Shown piece by piece: positions 26,509 to 36,209 of a stretch of 64,000 nt of DNA. The notes beneath the pieces were generated by a model. That model saw nothing but the letters and a program-made list of their open reading frames with translations, ran no database searches and was not told the origin of the DNA. The number at the start of each line of letters is the position of its first letter. The first letter of the stretch is position 1. This DNA is from Rhodohalobacter sp. SW132 (GTDB lineage Bacteria; Bacteroidota; Rhodothermia; Balneolales; Balneolaceae). The DNA is taken from contig NZ_QUOK01000001.1 in assembly GCF_003390325.1 (NCBI RefSeq), forward strand, positions 682,001 through 746,000, given 5' to 3'. A program made the translations under genes and the position numbers.

Positions 26509-29500
26509 ATGCTCATCTCTACTAAATTCCTTTTTTTCGCACAACTTCTGTTTCTGTTGACTGCCGGGAATCTCTTCGCTCAGCAAACGATTACCGGAAC
26601 CGTTACAGATGCTGAGGGTGAACCATTAATTGGTGCCACTGTAGTTATTTCAGACAGGCCCGATACCGGAGCTTCGACAGATATTGACGGACGTTTCTCA
26701 TTGTCAGCCGAACCGGGAGATGTTCTTCTCGTAACATTCATCGGCTATAGAACCAGCGAGGTTTTAGTAGACGAACGCACAGAATACGAAATCATCCTTG
26801 AATTGGATGATCAGCTTCTGGGTGAACTCGTGGTTGTTGGTTATGGTATTCAACAACGCAGCGATTTAACAGGGTCAATAGCCAGTATATCCGGTGAACA
26901 GATTCAAAATCAGCCGGTTGCAAGTATCGACGGAGCTCTCCAGGGCCGGGCTTCAGGTGTATTTGTAAGCACGCCATCGGGCACCCCGGGTGCAGGAATT
27001 ACCATGAATATTCGGGGGCAAACATCAATTTCGGGCAGCAGTGAACCGCTTTATGTGATTGATGGCGTACCCATTATTTCCGAAGATCTTTCAGGTTTAT
27101 TTTCTGGAGGCCAGGCCACAAACTCTCTTGCCGATCTGAACCCCAATGACATTGAATCCATCGAAATTTTAAAAGATGCCTCTGCTACGGCAATTTATGG
27201 ATCCCGGGGTGCTAACGGCGTAGTATTGATCTCAACCAAACGTGGACAAGCCGGCCAGTCGAATATCGGGTTCAGTATGTATACCGGTTTTCAGCAGGTC
27301 ACCAATACTATTGACATGCACTCTTCACAGGAATTTCTGGAACTGATGGATGACGCTGCCCGGCAGGATAACAGGGCTCTCGGCACAAATTACCCTGAAA
27401 ACTATGTCTCCTCAATGTGGGGATATCCCGACCCAAGTGATCCGGATATTCAAAATACAGTATGGTATGATGAAATTTTCCGTACTGCAGCCATCTCAAA
27501 TTATGAACTAAACGCATCCGGCGGAACCGAAAGTACACGCTACTTCACATCACTCTCCTATTTCGACCAGGAAGGAACGCAATACGGCACAGGCTTCGAA
27601 AGGATCAGTGCCCGATTAAATCTTGATACTGAAGTAACAGACTGGCTCGATTTTGGCGCAAGCGTAACGCTAAACCGAACACTGCAGGATCGTGTGATAA
27701 ACGACAATTCTCTCTATGGTGTAGTGATCAATACCCTGGCAGGGGATCCCCTTATGCCTGTTTTTGAGGAAGACGGAAGTTACGCCGATCCCTTTGCTTA
27801 TTTCGGGTGGTGGATGCTCGACAATCCGCTGCTCATTGCCAACGAATACCAGCGGTTCACAAACACCACACGCGGTATTGGTTCCATCTTTGGTGTTGCC
27901 AACATCAGTGAAAACCTGTCGCTCAGATCTTCCCTGAATATCGATTATACAAGCCTTGAAGATGAAGCATACACGCCGATCATTTCCCGTGAATCACAGA
28001 ATGCGCAAAGAAACGGTTTTGGAACCTTTGGAACTACACAGGATTTTACCTGGCTGATCGAAAACTACCTCTCCTACGTAAATACGTTCGGAGATCGTCA
28101 TAACTTAAATGGAGTTCTGGGAACTTCGTTTCAGCAATCGAACCGTGACTTCTCATCCATTAACGCCCAGGGCTTCCCAAATGATCAGTTTATAAAACTG
28201 AGCGCCGCATCGCAGGTTACCTCCGCTTCTACCTCAGGTACCAGCTGGGGACTTGCATCCTACTTCTTCCGCGGAAATTATTCATTTGATGACCGCTACC
28301 TTTTCACTGTAACCGGCCGGCTTGATGGTTCATCCAGGTTTGGTGATGATTTCAGATATGGGTTTTTCCCATCCGGATCATTTGCATGGAGAATGTCGAA
28401 CGAAAGTTTTATGCAAAATCAGGACATTTTTTCTGAACTCAAGCCGCGAATTAGCTATGGTATCACCGGTAACCAGGAAGGTATTGGCAACTTTGCTTCC
28501 CGCGGTCTCTACGGAGTTTCAGACTACAGGGCGGAATCAACGCTCGTTCCTACGCAGATGATCAACCCAACGCTCTCCTGGGAAAGCACCAGGCAGATTG
28601 ATGTCGGGATTGATATAGGCCTGTTTGATGATCGCATAAACATGAGTGCAGACTACTTCGTTAAAGATACCGATGATCTGCTTCTCAACCGGCTCGTACC
28701 GGGGATATCAGGGTTTTCATCTGTAACCGATAATATCGGCCGCGTTCAGAACCGCGGGTTCGAATTTGATGTTCGCGGTGTTGTATTTTCCCAGGCTGAT
28801 TTCTCCTGGACTTCCAGTTTCAACATCTCGTTTATCAGAAATGAAGTGAAAGAACTTGAGGTTGATGAGCAGGTTTTGAGTGATTCTCACATTCTTGCCG
28901 AAGGCCACCCGATTGGTACTTTCTACCTGATTGACCACGAAGGTGTAGATCCTGAAACCGGAAATATGCTTTGGATTGACAGAAATGAAGATGGTGTTAT
29001 TGATTCCGATGACCGCTTGATTGTGGGGAATGCTCAGCCTGATTTTTTCGGTGGATTCAGCAACTCATTTGCTTACAGAGGATTTGATCTGAATGTTCTT
29101 TTCCAGTTCACCTACGGAAATGACATTTTCAACCACAGCCGTGCATCTTACGAAAATCTTGGCTGGAGCCGGCTGGGAACCGGAGGCTTTATTCTTCCTG
29201 ACGGTAACAACCACTCCCTTGCCGATAACCGGTGGATGGAACCCGGTGATGAGACCGATATTCCCAGGGCATCTTTAACGAACGACAACTGGAGAGAATA
29301 CTCCTCACGCTGGCTGGAAGATGGCTCCTACCTGCGATTGAAAACATTGACTCTCGGATATAATTTTTCACCGGAAATAACGCAGCGGCTCGGCATGAGT
29401 AATCTGCGAATCTATTTCCAGGGACAGAATCTGCTTACGTTCACAAGCTATACCGGTTTAGATCCCGAGGTAAATCAAAATGCCAGGAATCCGCTGCTGG

Positions 29501-29568
29501 CCGGTTCTGATTTTGGAACCCTGCCGCAATCCCGCACAATCTCATTTGGCATTAACCTGGAATTTTAA
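26509..29568 (+). CDS. SusC/RagA-type TonB-linked outer membrane receptor
   Basis: 1019 residues. Signal peptide of about 24 residues (to LFAQ), a carboxypeptidase-regulatory-like domain (TITGTVTDAEGEPLIGATVV), the TonB plug with SDLTGSIASISGEQI, YVIDGVPI and ILKDASATAIYGSRGANGVV, then a beta-barrel ending ISFGINLEF with the usual C-terminal aromatic. No long N-terminal extension for anti-sigma signalling is visible. With the SusD gene 12 bp downstream it forms a nutrient-import pair. There are no polysaccharide-degrading enzymes or peptidases tightly linked, so the ligand (glycan or peptide) is unclear. Confidence 0.96.
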   Translation: MLISTKFLFFAQLLFLLTAGNLFAQQTITGTVTDAEGEPLIGATVVISDRPDTGASTDIDGRFSLSAEPGDVLLVTFIGYRTSEVLVDERTEYEIILELDDQLLGELVVVGYGIQQRSDLTGSIASISGEQIQNQPVASIDGALQGRASGVFVSTPSGTPGAGITMNIRGQTSISGSSEPLYVIDGVPIISEDLSGLFSGGQATNSLADLNPNDIESIEILKDASATAIYGSRGANGVVLISTKRGQAGQSNIGFSMYTGFQQVTNTIDMHSSQEFLELMDDAARQDNRALGTNYPENYVSSMWGYPDPSDPDIQNTVWYDEIFRTAAISNYELNASGGTESTRYFTSLSYFDQEGTQYGTGFERISARLNLDTEVTDWLDFGASVTLNRTLQDRVINDNSLYGVVINTLAGDPLMPVFEEDGSYADPFAYFGWWMLDNPLLIANEYQRFTNTTRGIGSIFGVANISENLSLRSSLNIDYTSLEDEAYTPIISRESQNAQRNGFGTFGTTQDFTWLIENYLSYVNTFGDRHNLNGVLGTSFQQSNRDFSSINAQGFPNDQFIKLSAASQVTSASTSGTSWGLASYFFRGNYSFDDRYLFTVTGRLDGSSRFGDDFRYGFFPSGSFAWRMSNESFMQNQDIFSELKPRISYGITGNQEGIGNFASRGLYGVSDYRAESTLVPTQMINPTLSWESTRQIDVGIDIGLFDDRINMSADYFVKDTDDLLLNRLVPGISGFSSVTDNIGRVQNRGFEFDVRGVVFSQADFSWTSSFNISFIRNEVKELEVDEQVLSDSHILAEGHPIGTFYLIDHEGVDPETGNMLWIDRNEDGVIDSDDRLIVGNAQPDFFGGFSNSFAYRGFDLNVLFQFTYGNDIFNHSRASYENLGWSRLGTGGFILPDGNNHSLADNRWMEPGDETDIPRASLTNDNWREYSSRWLEDGSYLRLKTLTLGYNFSPEITQRLGMSNLRIYFQGQNLLTFTSYTGLDPEVNQNARNPLLAGSDFGTLPQSRTISFGINLEF

Positions 29569-29580
29569 AAAACCTGATCA

Positions 29581-30930
29581 ATGAAAAATTTATTTAAAAC
29601 AACTTTTTTAGTGCTTCTCATTGCGGGTTTAGCTTCCTGTGATGTTCTCGATACCGAACCGGCTACATCCATTCGTGCTGATGAAGCCCTGGTGGATGGT
29701 TCATCTGCCAATTCAATTTTGAATGGCGCCTACTCACGCATGCAAAACGATAACTATTACGGGGTTGAATACACCCTTAATATCGATCTGATTGCCGATA
29801 ATGCCGTTGAGCAAGGGTTTTTCGATAATCAGCGTGAAATCGATTCAAGACAGGTTCCTATTGACAACAACTGGATTACGTCTGCCTGGCCAAATATCTA
29901 CAGAGTGGTGGCCATTGCCAACCTCTTGATTACGGAAGCGCCTGAACTTGAAGATCCGCTCTTTACAAATCTCGATCAGGTTTTAGGGCAGGCGTATGCC
30001 ATCCGGGCACTTGCTTTATTTGATCTGCTCCGGGTGTATGGATATCACTTCGATACGGATTCAGAATATGGTATTCCCCTGCTTTTGGAACCGATTGAGA
30101 ATAATGATTTCACCAACATCCCAGATCTTGCGAGAAGTACAGTATCAGAAACTTATCTGCAGATTCAGAATGACCTGGATCTGGCCTTATCACTGCTTCA
30201 GAATTACGGCCCTGATAATACTGCCATGGATTACTGGAGTGCTCTCGCACTTAGAGCAAGAGTAAATCTCTACCAGGGAAATTATGATGATGCGTATGAC
30301 GATGCTGATGAGGTAATTACTGAAGGTCCATTTGCGCTGATGGAGGACCTGAACGAACTGTACGGTAATGTCGGCACCTCATCCGAGTCAATTTTTGACC
30401 TCGTTTTCAGTGATCAGGATCAAAGCTCATACTACACATTTCTTATTCAAAGAGATGAATACAATGTGGATCCCAGCCTGTTTGATGCCTTTGAGGAAGA
30501 TGATGTACGAAGTACTTTTGTCAGGCCTTCCGGCTCGGTAATTAAATCGGATAAATATCCTGACCCGACGAACGCCAGTAACGCGAAAATTTTGCGTTTA
30601 TCTGAAATTTACCTGATTCGTTCTGAGGCTGCTGTATTCGCAGAAGACGACCCAAATGCAGGCCTCGATGACCTGAACACGATCCGAAACCGTGCCGGTC
30701 TGGATGATATTGGTCCTTTCAATAATACAGATGAATTTACTGACGCTTTACTCCAGGAGCGCCGTGTGGAACTGCACTTTGAAGGTCACAGATTCTTCGA
30801 TCTCGTACGGTTCGACAGAATTGAGGAGACGCTTGGAATGAGCGAATTCAGAAAAGTTTTCCCAATCTCCCGGAGTGAACTCCAGGTATCGGAAAATATT
30901 CAGCAAAATCCCGGATACGCCACTAATTAA
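29581..30930 (+). CDS. SusD/RagB-type surface lipoprotein
   Basis: 449 residues. Signal peptide with lipobox ASCD (Cys20). Typical SusD pieces are TSIRADEALVDGSSANSILNGAYSRMQ, AIRALALFDLLRVYG, the TPR-bearing middle (LALRARVNLYQGNYDDA) and the C-terminal ILRLSEIYLIRSEAAVFA followed by LLQERRVELHFEGHRFFDLVRF. Binds ligand over the SusC barrel. Ends at the terminator at 30950-30976. Confidence 0.96.
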   Translation: MKNLFKTTFLVLLIAGLASCDVLDTEPATSIRADEALVDGSSANSILNGAYSRMQNDNYYGVEYTLNIDLIADNAVEQGFFDNQREIDSRQVPIDNNWITSAWPNIYRVVAIANLLITEAPELEDPLFTNLDQVLGQAYAIRALALFDLLRVYGYHFDTDSEYGIPLLLEPIENNDFTNIPDLARSTVSETYLQIQNDLDLALSLLQNYGPDNTAMDYWSALALRARVNLYQGNYDDAYDDADEVITEGPFALMEDLNELYGNVGTSSESIFDLVFSDQDQSSYYTFLIQRDEYNVDPSLFDAFEEDDVRSTFVRPSGSVIKSDKYPDPTNASNAKILRLSEIYLIRSEAAVFAEDDPNAGLDDLNTIRNRAGLDDIGPFNNTDEFTDALLQERRVELHFEGHRFFDLVRFDRIEETLGMSEFRKVFPISRSELQVSENIQQNPGYATN

Positions 30931-30949
30931 CTTCTTGTCAGCCAATTTA

Positions 30950-30976
30950 AAAAGCCCTGATATTGTCAGGGCTTTT
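30950..30976 (+). terminator. Terminator after susCD
   Basis: Eleven-base arms AAAAGCCCTGA and its complement around a TATTG loop, ending in TTTT. It separates the SusCD pair from the serine hydrolase gene. Confidence 0.85.
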
Positions 30977-31026
30977 ATTATTTTAAGCTCATTTCGAGTA
31001 TCATTTCAGAAATAACACTCTGGTCA

Positions 31027-31950
31027 ATGAGAATCATAAAACTGTGCATCAGCCTTTTACTGGTCATTATTCTTAGCTCTTGCAGCCATCCGGACGAAAC
31101 GGTTTCTCTGGTTGAGCTACGCGATTCTATAGAATCCATTCTCGATAATGAAGAGGGAACTTATGCGGTTTACTTTTCAGACCTGGATGACTCTCAGATT
31201 GAACTCACCATAAATCCCGACACTCTTTTTCACGCGGCCAGCACGATGAAAACGCCGGTTATGATTGAAGTTTTCCGCCGGGCCGATGCCGGGGAGTTTT
31301 CGGTCTATGATTCAATCCGCATCGATAATCGATTTTACAGTATTGTGGATGGATCGGAATTTTCGCTGGATCTGGATCCTGAAAGCGATGATCCGTTTGA
31401 GAGAATGGAAGGTGAAATGGCGACTATTTATGATCTAACCAACGCAATGATCACCTACAGCAGCAATATCACTACCAACCTGATGATCGATCTTGTGGGA
31501 GCCGAAGAAACAACCCGAACGATGCGTGAACTCGGTGCTGAAAATATCGAGGTGCTTCGCGGTGTTTACGATATGAAAGCGTTTGAACAGAATTTGAGTA
31601 ACAGAACCACTGCAAGGGATCTCGCCATCATATTCCGTAGCATAGCTGACGGTACAGCCGCCGACAGAGAATCCGGACAATTGATGATTGATATTCTTTC
31701 AGACCAGTTTTACAGGGATATCATTCCAAAATATCTTCCCGAAGAACTCATCATTGCCAATAAAACAGGTTCCATTTCCGGGGTTGAGCACGATTCAGGA
31801 ATTGTTTATCTCCCCGATGGCCGGAGTTATCTGCTGATTTATCTTTCGAAGAATGTGCCGGACGACGAACACAGCCGGGATGTTGGCGCCCGCATATCAG
31901 AACTGATTTATGATTTCTATATGGCGAATCCAACAGGAACGGAATTATGA
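31027..31950 (+). CDS. Beta-lactamase-like serine hydrolase, lipoprotein
   Basis: 307 residues with lipobox SSCS. Class A beta-lactamase fold motifs are visible: STMK (Ser72, Lys75) as SxxK; SSN (145-147) in the SDN position, with Ser replacing Asp; and KTG (in IANKTGSISG). The omega-loop glutamate typical of true class A enzymes is not clear, since the segment reads MKAFEQNLSNRTTARDLA. It is probably a relative acting on peptides or cell wall rather than a resistance enzyme; that is an inference. Monocistronic behind the susCD terminator. Confidence 0.78.
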   Translation: MRIIKLCISLLLVIILSSCSHPDETVSLVELRDSIESILDNEEGTYAVYFSDLDDSQIELTINPDTLFHAASTMKTPVMIEVFRRADAGEFSVYDSIRIDNRFYSIVDGSEFSLDLDPESDDPFERMEGEMATIYDLTNAMITYSSNITTNLMIDLVGAEETTRTMRELGAENIEVLRGVYDMKAFEQNLSNRTTARDLAIIFRSIADGTAADRESGQLMIDILSDQFYRDIIPKYLPEELIIANKTGSISGVEHDSGIVYLPDGRSYLLIYLSKNVPDDEHSRDVGARISELIYDFYMANPTGTEL

Positions 31951-32021
31951 TCTGAAACGCTTTTGCATATGGCTAAAAACCGTTTACTTTACAGTTCAGA
32001 TTAATCTAAAAGCAACCTGAT

Positions 32022-32918
32022 ATGGCCCGCTACCTCTCTCTACTATTTATTGTGATTCTGTTTTATGCGTGTACTCCCGCCGGAGAAGAACCCCTCACCG
32101 ACTATCCCAACTCACATCTTCTTCTTTCAGCCGATCAGCTTTCTGAAGATCTGCAGTCGAATAACATACTCTTAATTGATGCTCGCGATGAAATTGAAGA
32201 TGGTGTGATTCCCGGCGCTGTTCATTTCCCCGCTATTTCCAGTCTTACTGATCCCGATCACTCCATTGAACATTTTCTTGTCGGTCCCGATCGTTTCCAG
32301 GAATTGATGCGTGAGCACGGGCTGAATAACGACAGCCGTGTTGTGATTTATGACGGCGGAAACGCACTCGCCTCTGCCCGGCTTTTCTACGCACTCGATT
32401 ATTACGGTTTTTCTAATGCAGCGATTCTGAACGGAGGAATTCAGGGGTGGAATGATCACGGTTTTGAACTTGGTGAATCGCCTGCTTCACCCACTGCCGG
32501 AAATTTTCAGTTTCAAATTCAGGAAGGCCTGGCTTGTGACTTTGAATACATCACAGCAGCAGCGGATGCGGATGACAAAATTGTTTTTGATGCACGCAGC
32601 CGGGATGAGTACACAGGCGAAGATGAACGGGCACAGCTGAGTGGTCATATTCCAAACGCTGTTCACCTGGAATGGAGCAGCGTACTCGAACAAGATGGAA
32701 TTCCCTACTTTTTACCACCCAGTGATATTCAGTCACAGTATACCGCCCTCGGCATCACCCCGGATAAGGAAGTCATTCCCCACTGCCACACCAACGTTCG
32801 CGGTTCACATGCCTATTTTACGCTTCGATTGATGGGTTACGATTCCGTTCGTCCTTATGAAGGGTCATGGTCAGATTACGGAAACCGGGAAGGAGCACCG
32901 ATCAGCCGAGTTAACTGA
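32022..32918 (+). CDS. Tandem-rhodanese sulfurtransferase, lipoprotein
   Basis: 298 residues. Lipobox FYACT predicts an envelope lipoprotein. Two rhodanese domains are seen: the first, inactive, has LIDARDEIEDGVIPGAVHFP; the second has FDARSRDEYTGEDERAQLSGHIPNAVH-type sequence and ends in the active loop HCHTNVRGSH, so the Cys is present. The loop differs from the usual CQTGxRA or CGSGVTA, making the donor (thiosulfate or mercaptopyruvate) unpredictable. Secreted rhodaneses may act in sulfur or redox defence. Confidence 0.85.
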   Translation: MARYLSLLFIVILFYACTPAGEEPLTDYPNSHLLLSADQLSEDLQSNNILLIDARDEIEDGVIPGAVHFPAISSLTDPDHSIEHFLVGPDRFQELMREHGLNNDSRVVIYDGGNALASARLFYALDYYGFSNAAILNGGIQGWNDHGFELGESPASPTAGNFQFQIQEGLACDFEYITAAADADDKIVFDARSRDEYTGEDERAQLSGHIPNAVHLEWSSVLEQDGIPYFLPPSDIQSQYTALGITPDKEVIPHCHTNVRGSHAYFTLRLMGYDSVRPYEGSWSDYGNREGAPISRVN

Positions 32919-32989
32919 TCGTTTCAAATAGCCGATAAAAAGCATACCTAAATTATTAAAAATCGGTTATTTGAAATCACTCCTCATTC

Positions 32990-34252
32990 ATGCAGCGAAA
33001 CTTTTCATTTTTTTTGATACTGCCTGTAATTACTATTCTTTTTTTTGCTGCACCAGACCACCACGCACAGGCGCAACAGGCGGAAGATCCGGATGCTCTT
33101 TTTGAACAAGCCCGGACAGTCGCTTCTGATGGTAATCTGGAGGAAGCGAGAGAACTTGCTTTGCTTATACTATCTGAATTTCCTGAATACCATGATGTAC
33201 GTATATTTTATGCGCGCACACTCGCCTGGGAACAACGTTTTAGTGATTCAAGAACACAGCTTCAAATTGTGCTGCGAGATGAACCGGAACATCCGGAGGC
33301 ACTTTCTGCCCGCGCAGACGTAGAACTTTGGGATGGTAATTTCCGTGCCGGATTAGAGTATGCAAATCGCTCCATTGCTGTGCGTCCTGATCAGGCGGGT
33401 CTGTACGTTCAAAGAGCCCGGATTCTCATCGGATTGAACCGGTTTTCTGCCGCACTCTCTGATCTGGACAGTGCTGAGAATCTGGATGCCGAACATTCCG
33501 AACGGATACAACAACTTCGAAATGAGATACAGCAGGATCAGCATCGAAATATTGCGGTTTTTGGAATGTCATACGATCAGTTTGGGGATGATCTTGATCC
33601 CTATCAACGAATGTATGGCGAGTACCATCGGCTGACTGATTACGGACCTGTAATTGGCAGAATTTCGGTTGTCCACCGTTTTGATATCACGGACTGGCAG
33701 GCTGAAATCGATTCATACCCAATCCTGAGTTCAAACTGGTATGCCTACCTGAATGCCGGACTTTCCGGTGGCGAACTCTTCCCTGAATTTCGCTTTGGTG
33801 CCGAGCTCTACCGTTCACTTCCGCAAACTTTTGAAGGGTCTGCCGGCTTGCGTTACCTCAATTTTCGGGATGATGATGTAATCATAGTAACCGCATCCAT
33901 CAGTAAATACTGGCGAAGCTGGTTTTTTACATTCCAGCCGTTTTTCACACCCGGTGATGCCGGCGTCAACACTGCATTCAACGGTATTGCCAGGAAGTAT
34001 TTTGGAGACCCTCTCTCCTATGCTTCACTTGTTGGAGGGTTTGGATTTTCACCGGATGATCGGCGCATTATTGACGGCACGGCAGCTGAACGCCTGCTAA
34101 AATCGAGGTATTTTGGGGTGGATGCCAATTACCTGGTCCGCAATCGGCTCCAACTTTTTGGAGAAACGAAAGTAACCTTTCAACAATTTCCGTTTCTTAC
34201 AGATTACACAAGGATCATCACATTAGAAACCGGCATCAGATACTCTTTTTAG
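32990..34252 (+). CDS. YaiO-family outer membrane beta-barrel with TPR domain
   Basis: 420 residues. A signal peptide ends near AQAQQ. TPR-like helices follow (residues 30-180: DALFEQARTVASDGNLEEA, AYAR-type repeats). The C-terminal barrel reads as YaiO: VFGMSYDQFGDD, YGEYHRLTDYGPVIGRISVVHRF, alternating strands, ending in TGIRYSF with terminal Phe. Role unknown in most bacteria. The following HD gene starts directly after its stop codon, so the two are likely coupled. Confidence 0.85.
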   Translation: MQRNFSFFLILPVITILFFAAPDHHAQAQQAEDPDALFEQARTVASDGNLEEARELALLILSEFPEYHDVRIFYARTLAWEQRFSDSRTQLQIVLRDEPEHPEALSARADVELWDGNFRAGLEYANRSIAVRPDQAGLYVQRARILIGLNRFSAALSDLDSAENLDAEHSERIQQLRNEIQQDQHRNIAVFGMSYDQFGDDLDPYQRMYGEYHRLTDYGPVIGRISVVHRFDITDWQAEIDSYPILSSNWYAYLNAGLSGGELFPEFRFGAELYRSLPQTFEGSAGLRYLNFRDDDVIIVTASISKYWRSWFFTFQPFFTPGDAGVNTAFNGIARKYFGDPLSYASLVGGFGFSPDDRRIIDGTAAERLLKSRYFGVDANYLVRNRLQLFGETKVTFQQFPFLTDYTRIITLETGIRYSF

Positions 34253-34885
34253 ATGGATCTCAATCAACTCGAAAATTCGTGCAAAACTTTTATTGAAAAA
34301 GATGTCTCGGCAGATGCAGCCCACGATGTTGCTCATATTCAGCGAGTGGTAAACAATTCGAAAATTATTTTAGATCAAACCACCGCAGATCGCCAGATTG
34401 TACTTGCAGCATCCTGGCTGCACGATTGTGTTGCACTGCCTAAAAATCATCCCGATCGAAAAAAATCCTCTCAGTTAGCCGCTGATAAAGCCGGTAAATT
34501 TTTAAAATCGATCTCTTTCCCGCAAGATAAAATTCCGGCTGTTTGTCACGCTATTGAATCCCATAGTTTTTCAGCCGGTATCAAACCACGAACACCGGAA
34601 GCAGAAATTGTTCAGGATGCCGACAGGATTGATGCGCTGGGGGCTATCGGCATTGCCCGCTGTTTCGCAGTCGGGGGGCAGCTTAAAACCTCGCTGTACA
34701 ATCCGGATGACCCATTCTGTGAACAACGCATCCCTGATGACTCAAAATTTACGGTAGACCATTTTTTCACAAAACTTTTCAAGCTGCCCGAGACGATGAA
34801 CACGGAACAAGGCAGGGCACTTGCCCGGGATCGAGCTAAGTACATGGAAAAATATCTGAGTCAATTGTCGGCTGAAATTACCTGA
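34253..34885 (+). CDS. HD-domain phosphohydrolase
   Basis: 210 residues. Metal-binding HD motifs are AHDVAHIQRVV (His), SWLHDCV (His-Asp) and the late VQDADRIDALG (Asp). This is the small YedJ-like HD layout, often acting on nucleotides or as an unspecific phosphatase. The ATG lies immediately after the barrel-gene stop (0 bp gap). No signal peptide, so cytoplasmic. Confidence 0.83.
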   Translation: MDLNQLENSCKTFIEKDVSADAAHDVAHIQRVVNNSKIILDQTTADRQIVLAASWLHDCVALPKNHPDRKKSSQLAADKAGKFLKSISFPQDKIPAVCHAIESHSFSAGIKPRTPEAEIVQDADRIDALGAIGIARCFAVGGQLKTSLYNPDDPFCEQRIPDDSKFTVDHFFTKLFKLPETMNTEQGRALARDRAKYMEKYLSQLSAEIT

Positions 34886-35011
34886 ACAAGTATTTAGTAT
34901 TTCACCAAAAAAAATTTATATCCATCAACTTTTTTTGACACTCATCATGTTCAAATAACGCTTACTGTAGTAGCCCTGCTATATTAAAACACTCAAGAGC
35001 AACTGGTTGCT

Positions 35012-35248
35012 ATGGATGATGATCGGAAAAAACAGTACGAGAAAATTGCAGAGAAAATTTTCTCGAAACCACCTGCTGAAAGACGCAGATATTTAAAAGA
35101 GATAAAAAATAAAGATCTGGAATATTACGAACGTATCGAGTATCTGATTCGGTTTATGACCAGCCGGGAAGAGGATCTGGATGATTACGCTCACACTCAG
35201 ATCAAACGCATGCTTGATGATCTCCACAGTGAAGATGATGATGAATGA
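35012..35248 (+). CDS. Small charged protein of unknown function
   Basis: 78 residues, highly charged and helical: MDDDRKKQYEKIAEKIFSKP, then ERIEYLIRFMTSREEDLDDY and an acidic tail. No membrane segment or cysteine. Composition and codon use are compatible with a real gene, but I recognise no family. It stands alone between the HD gene and a 320-base gap. Confidence 0.55.
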   Translation: MDDDRKKQYEKIAEKIFSKPPAERRRYLKEIKNKDLEYYERIEYLIRFMTSREEDLDDYAHTQIKRMLDDLHSEDDDE

Positions 35249-35515
35249 TCAGGTTATACCTTTTCCCCTAAAAGATTCCAGTTTTAAAAGGTTATGCAGA
35301 AATTCCCAGGGTTGATTCGCGAAGTGTAATAACCATTGTGCTTATCCATTCCCCTTTTCAGTAAGCCTTTCGCATTGAGTGGAGATCTACCCTCTTCTGG
35401 TAACTCCTAAAAATGAGCGGCTTAAAGTCCGAAGTGACTCTTTCTGTGCAGCTTGCCCCAAGAATTCGTGAAGGAAAAATATTAACTGCCCGGGAACAAT
35501 TCTGATCTTTTGACG
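35249..35515. other. Intergenic gap without recognised gene
   Basis: No ORF, tRNA or repeat is recognised in this part of the 321-base gap. Short GC-containing pairs such as TTCTGTGCAGCTTGCCCC are present but form no clear hairpin. The regulator's operator-like dyad follows immediately. Confidence 0.6.
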
Positions 35516-35549
35516 TTCATTTAGTTCATTAATTGTTGAACCTAATGAA
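35516..35549. promoter_or_regulatory. Operator-like dyad upstream of the GbsR-type regulator
   Basis: A symmetric set of four half-sites: TTCAT-4-TTCAT-6-TTGAA-4-ATGAA. The outer pair and the inner pair are each mirrored, with equal 4-base spacing on both sides, so the whole 34-base site is an almost perfect palindrome. It ends 20 bases before the regulator ATG, in the usual place for autoregulation by a winged-helix dimer. Binding by that protein is inferred. Confidence 0.65.
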
Positions 35550-35569
35550 CTTTAGTTTTATCTTTCAGT

Positions 35570-36067
35570 ATGAACAAAAAGAAATTGGAATACATAGAAA
35601 ACACCGGGTTGATGTTCGAGGCTTTTGGCATGACGAGAATGTCCGGCCGTTTTTTCGGATATCTCGTTGTGAACGACAAAGATGCTGCCTCCTTTAATGA
35701 TATTAAAGAAGCACTAAATGCCAGTAAAGGCAGTATCAGCGGAACTTCATCACAACTGCTGAATGCCGGGCTGATCGAGCAGGTTTCACTTCCCGGAGAC
35801 CGTAAAACCTATTACAGGTTGAGTAAAGACAGGGTTGGAAGTATCCTGAAAGCCAGAACTAAATTATTCGAACAATTTGCAAAAACCCTCGTAGAAGGAA
35901 GAAGCCTGAAGAATCGCGAAGATGATGTTTCCGAATGGCTGCTTGAAATTTCAACCTTCTACAGCTGGATTGGTGATCAGATTGATGAGACTCTTGAAGA
36001 GTGGGAAAAGAATAAAAAAGAAATCATAAAAAAGAAGAGGTCTGAATATGAAAAGCGGGAGAAATAA
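35570..36067 (+). CDS. GbsR/MarR-family transcriptional regulator
   Basis: 165 residues. The winged-helix part matches GbsR-like regulators: RMSGRFFGYLVVND, FNDIKEALNASKGSISGTSSQLLNAGLIEQVSLPGD-type sequence and RKTYYRLSKDRVG (wing). A C-terminal helical segment with EWLLEISTFYSWIGDQIDET probably dimerises. In other bacteria this family controls osmoprotectant or membrane genes. First gene of the 35.5-42.2 kb cluster, with an operator-like dyad just upstream; it probably controls the LolA-like, permease and LolD genes. Confidence 0.88.
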   Translation: MNKKKLEYIENTGLMFEAFGMTRMSGRFFGYLVVNDKDAASFNDIKEALNASKGSISGTSSQLLNAGLIEQVSLPGDRKTYYRLSKDRVGSILKARTKLFEQFAKTLVEGRSLKNREDDVSEWLLEISTFYSWIGDQIDETLEEWEKNKKEIIKKKRSEYEKREK

Positions 36068-36173
36068 CGATGCGATTTTTGAGAAATTAGCGATGGTATT
36101 TCGGCAAATGGACCAGAAAATTGACACGTGGGTTCGGCATTTTATCGAGGAGCTCGATAACCAATACAAATAA
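36048..36173 (+). CDS. Possible 41-residue small protein overlapping the regulator end
   Basis: An ATG at 36048, inside the last codons of the regulator and in another frame, opens a 41-codon ORF: MKSGRNNDAIFEKLAMVFRQ, then MDQKIDTWVRHFIEELDNQYK. It looks amphipathic and helical with no membrane span. Overlap by 20 bases suggests translational coupling. Too short to be sure; it may be a peptide partner of the regulator or chance. Confidence 0.42.
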   Translation: MKSGRNNDAIFEKLAMVFRQMDQKIDTWVRHFIEELDNQYK

Positions 36174-36209
36174 TAACCGCGATGTTCTTCCAAATATGGG
36201 GTGAAGGAT

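Noticed and set aside
31027-31950. Calling the serine hydrolase a beta-lactamase resistance gene
   Set aside because: SDN is SSN and the omega-loop Glu is unclear; the fold is shared by many non-resistance hydrolases.
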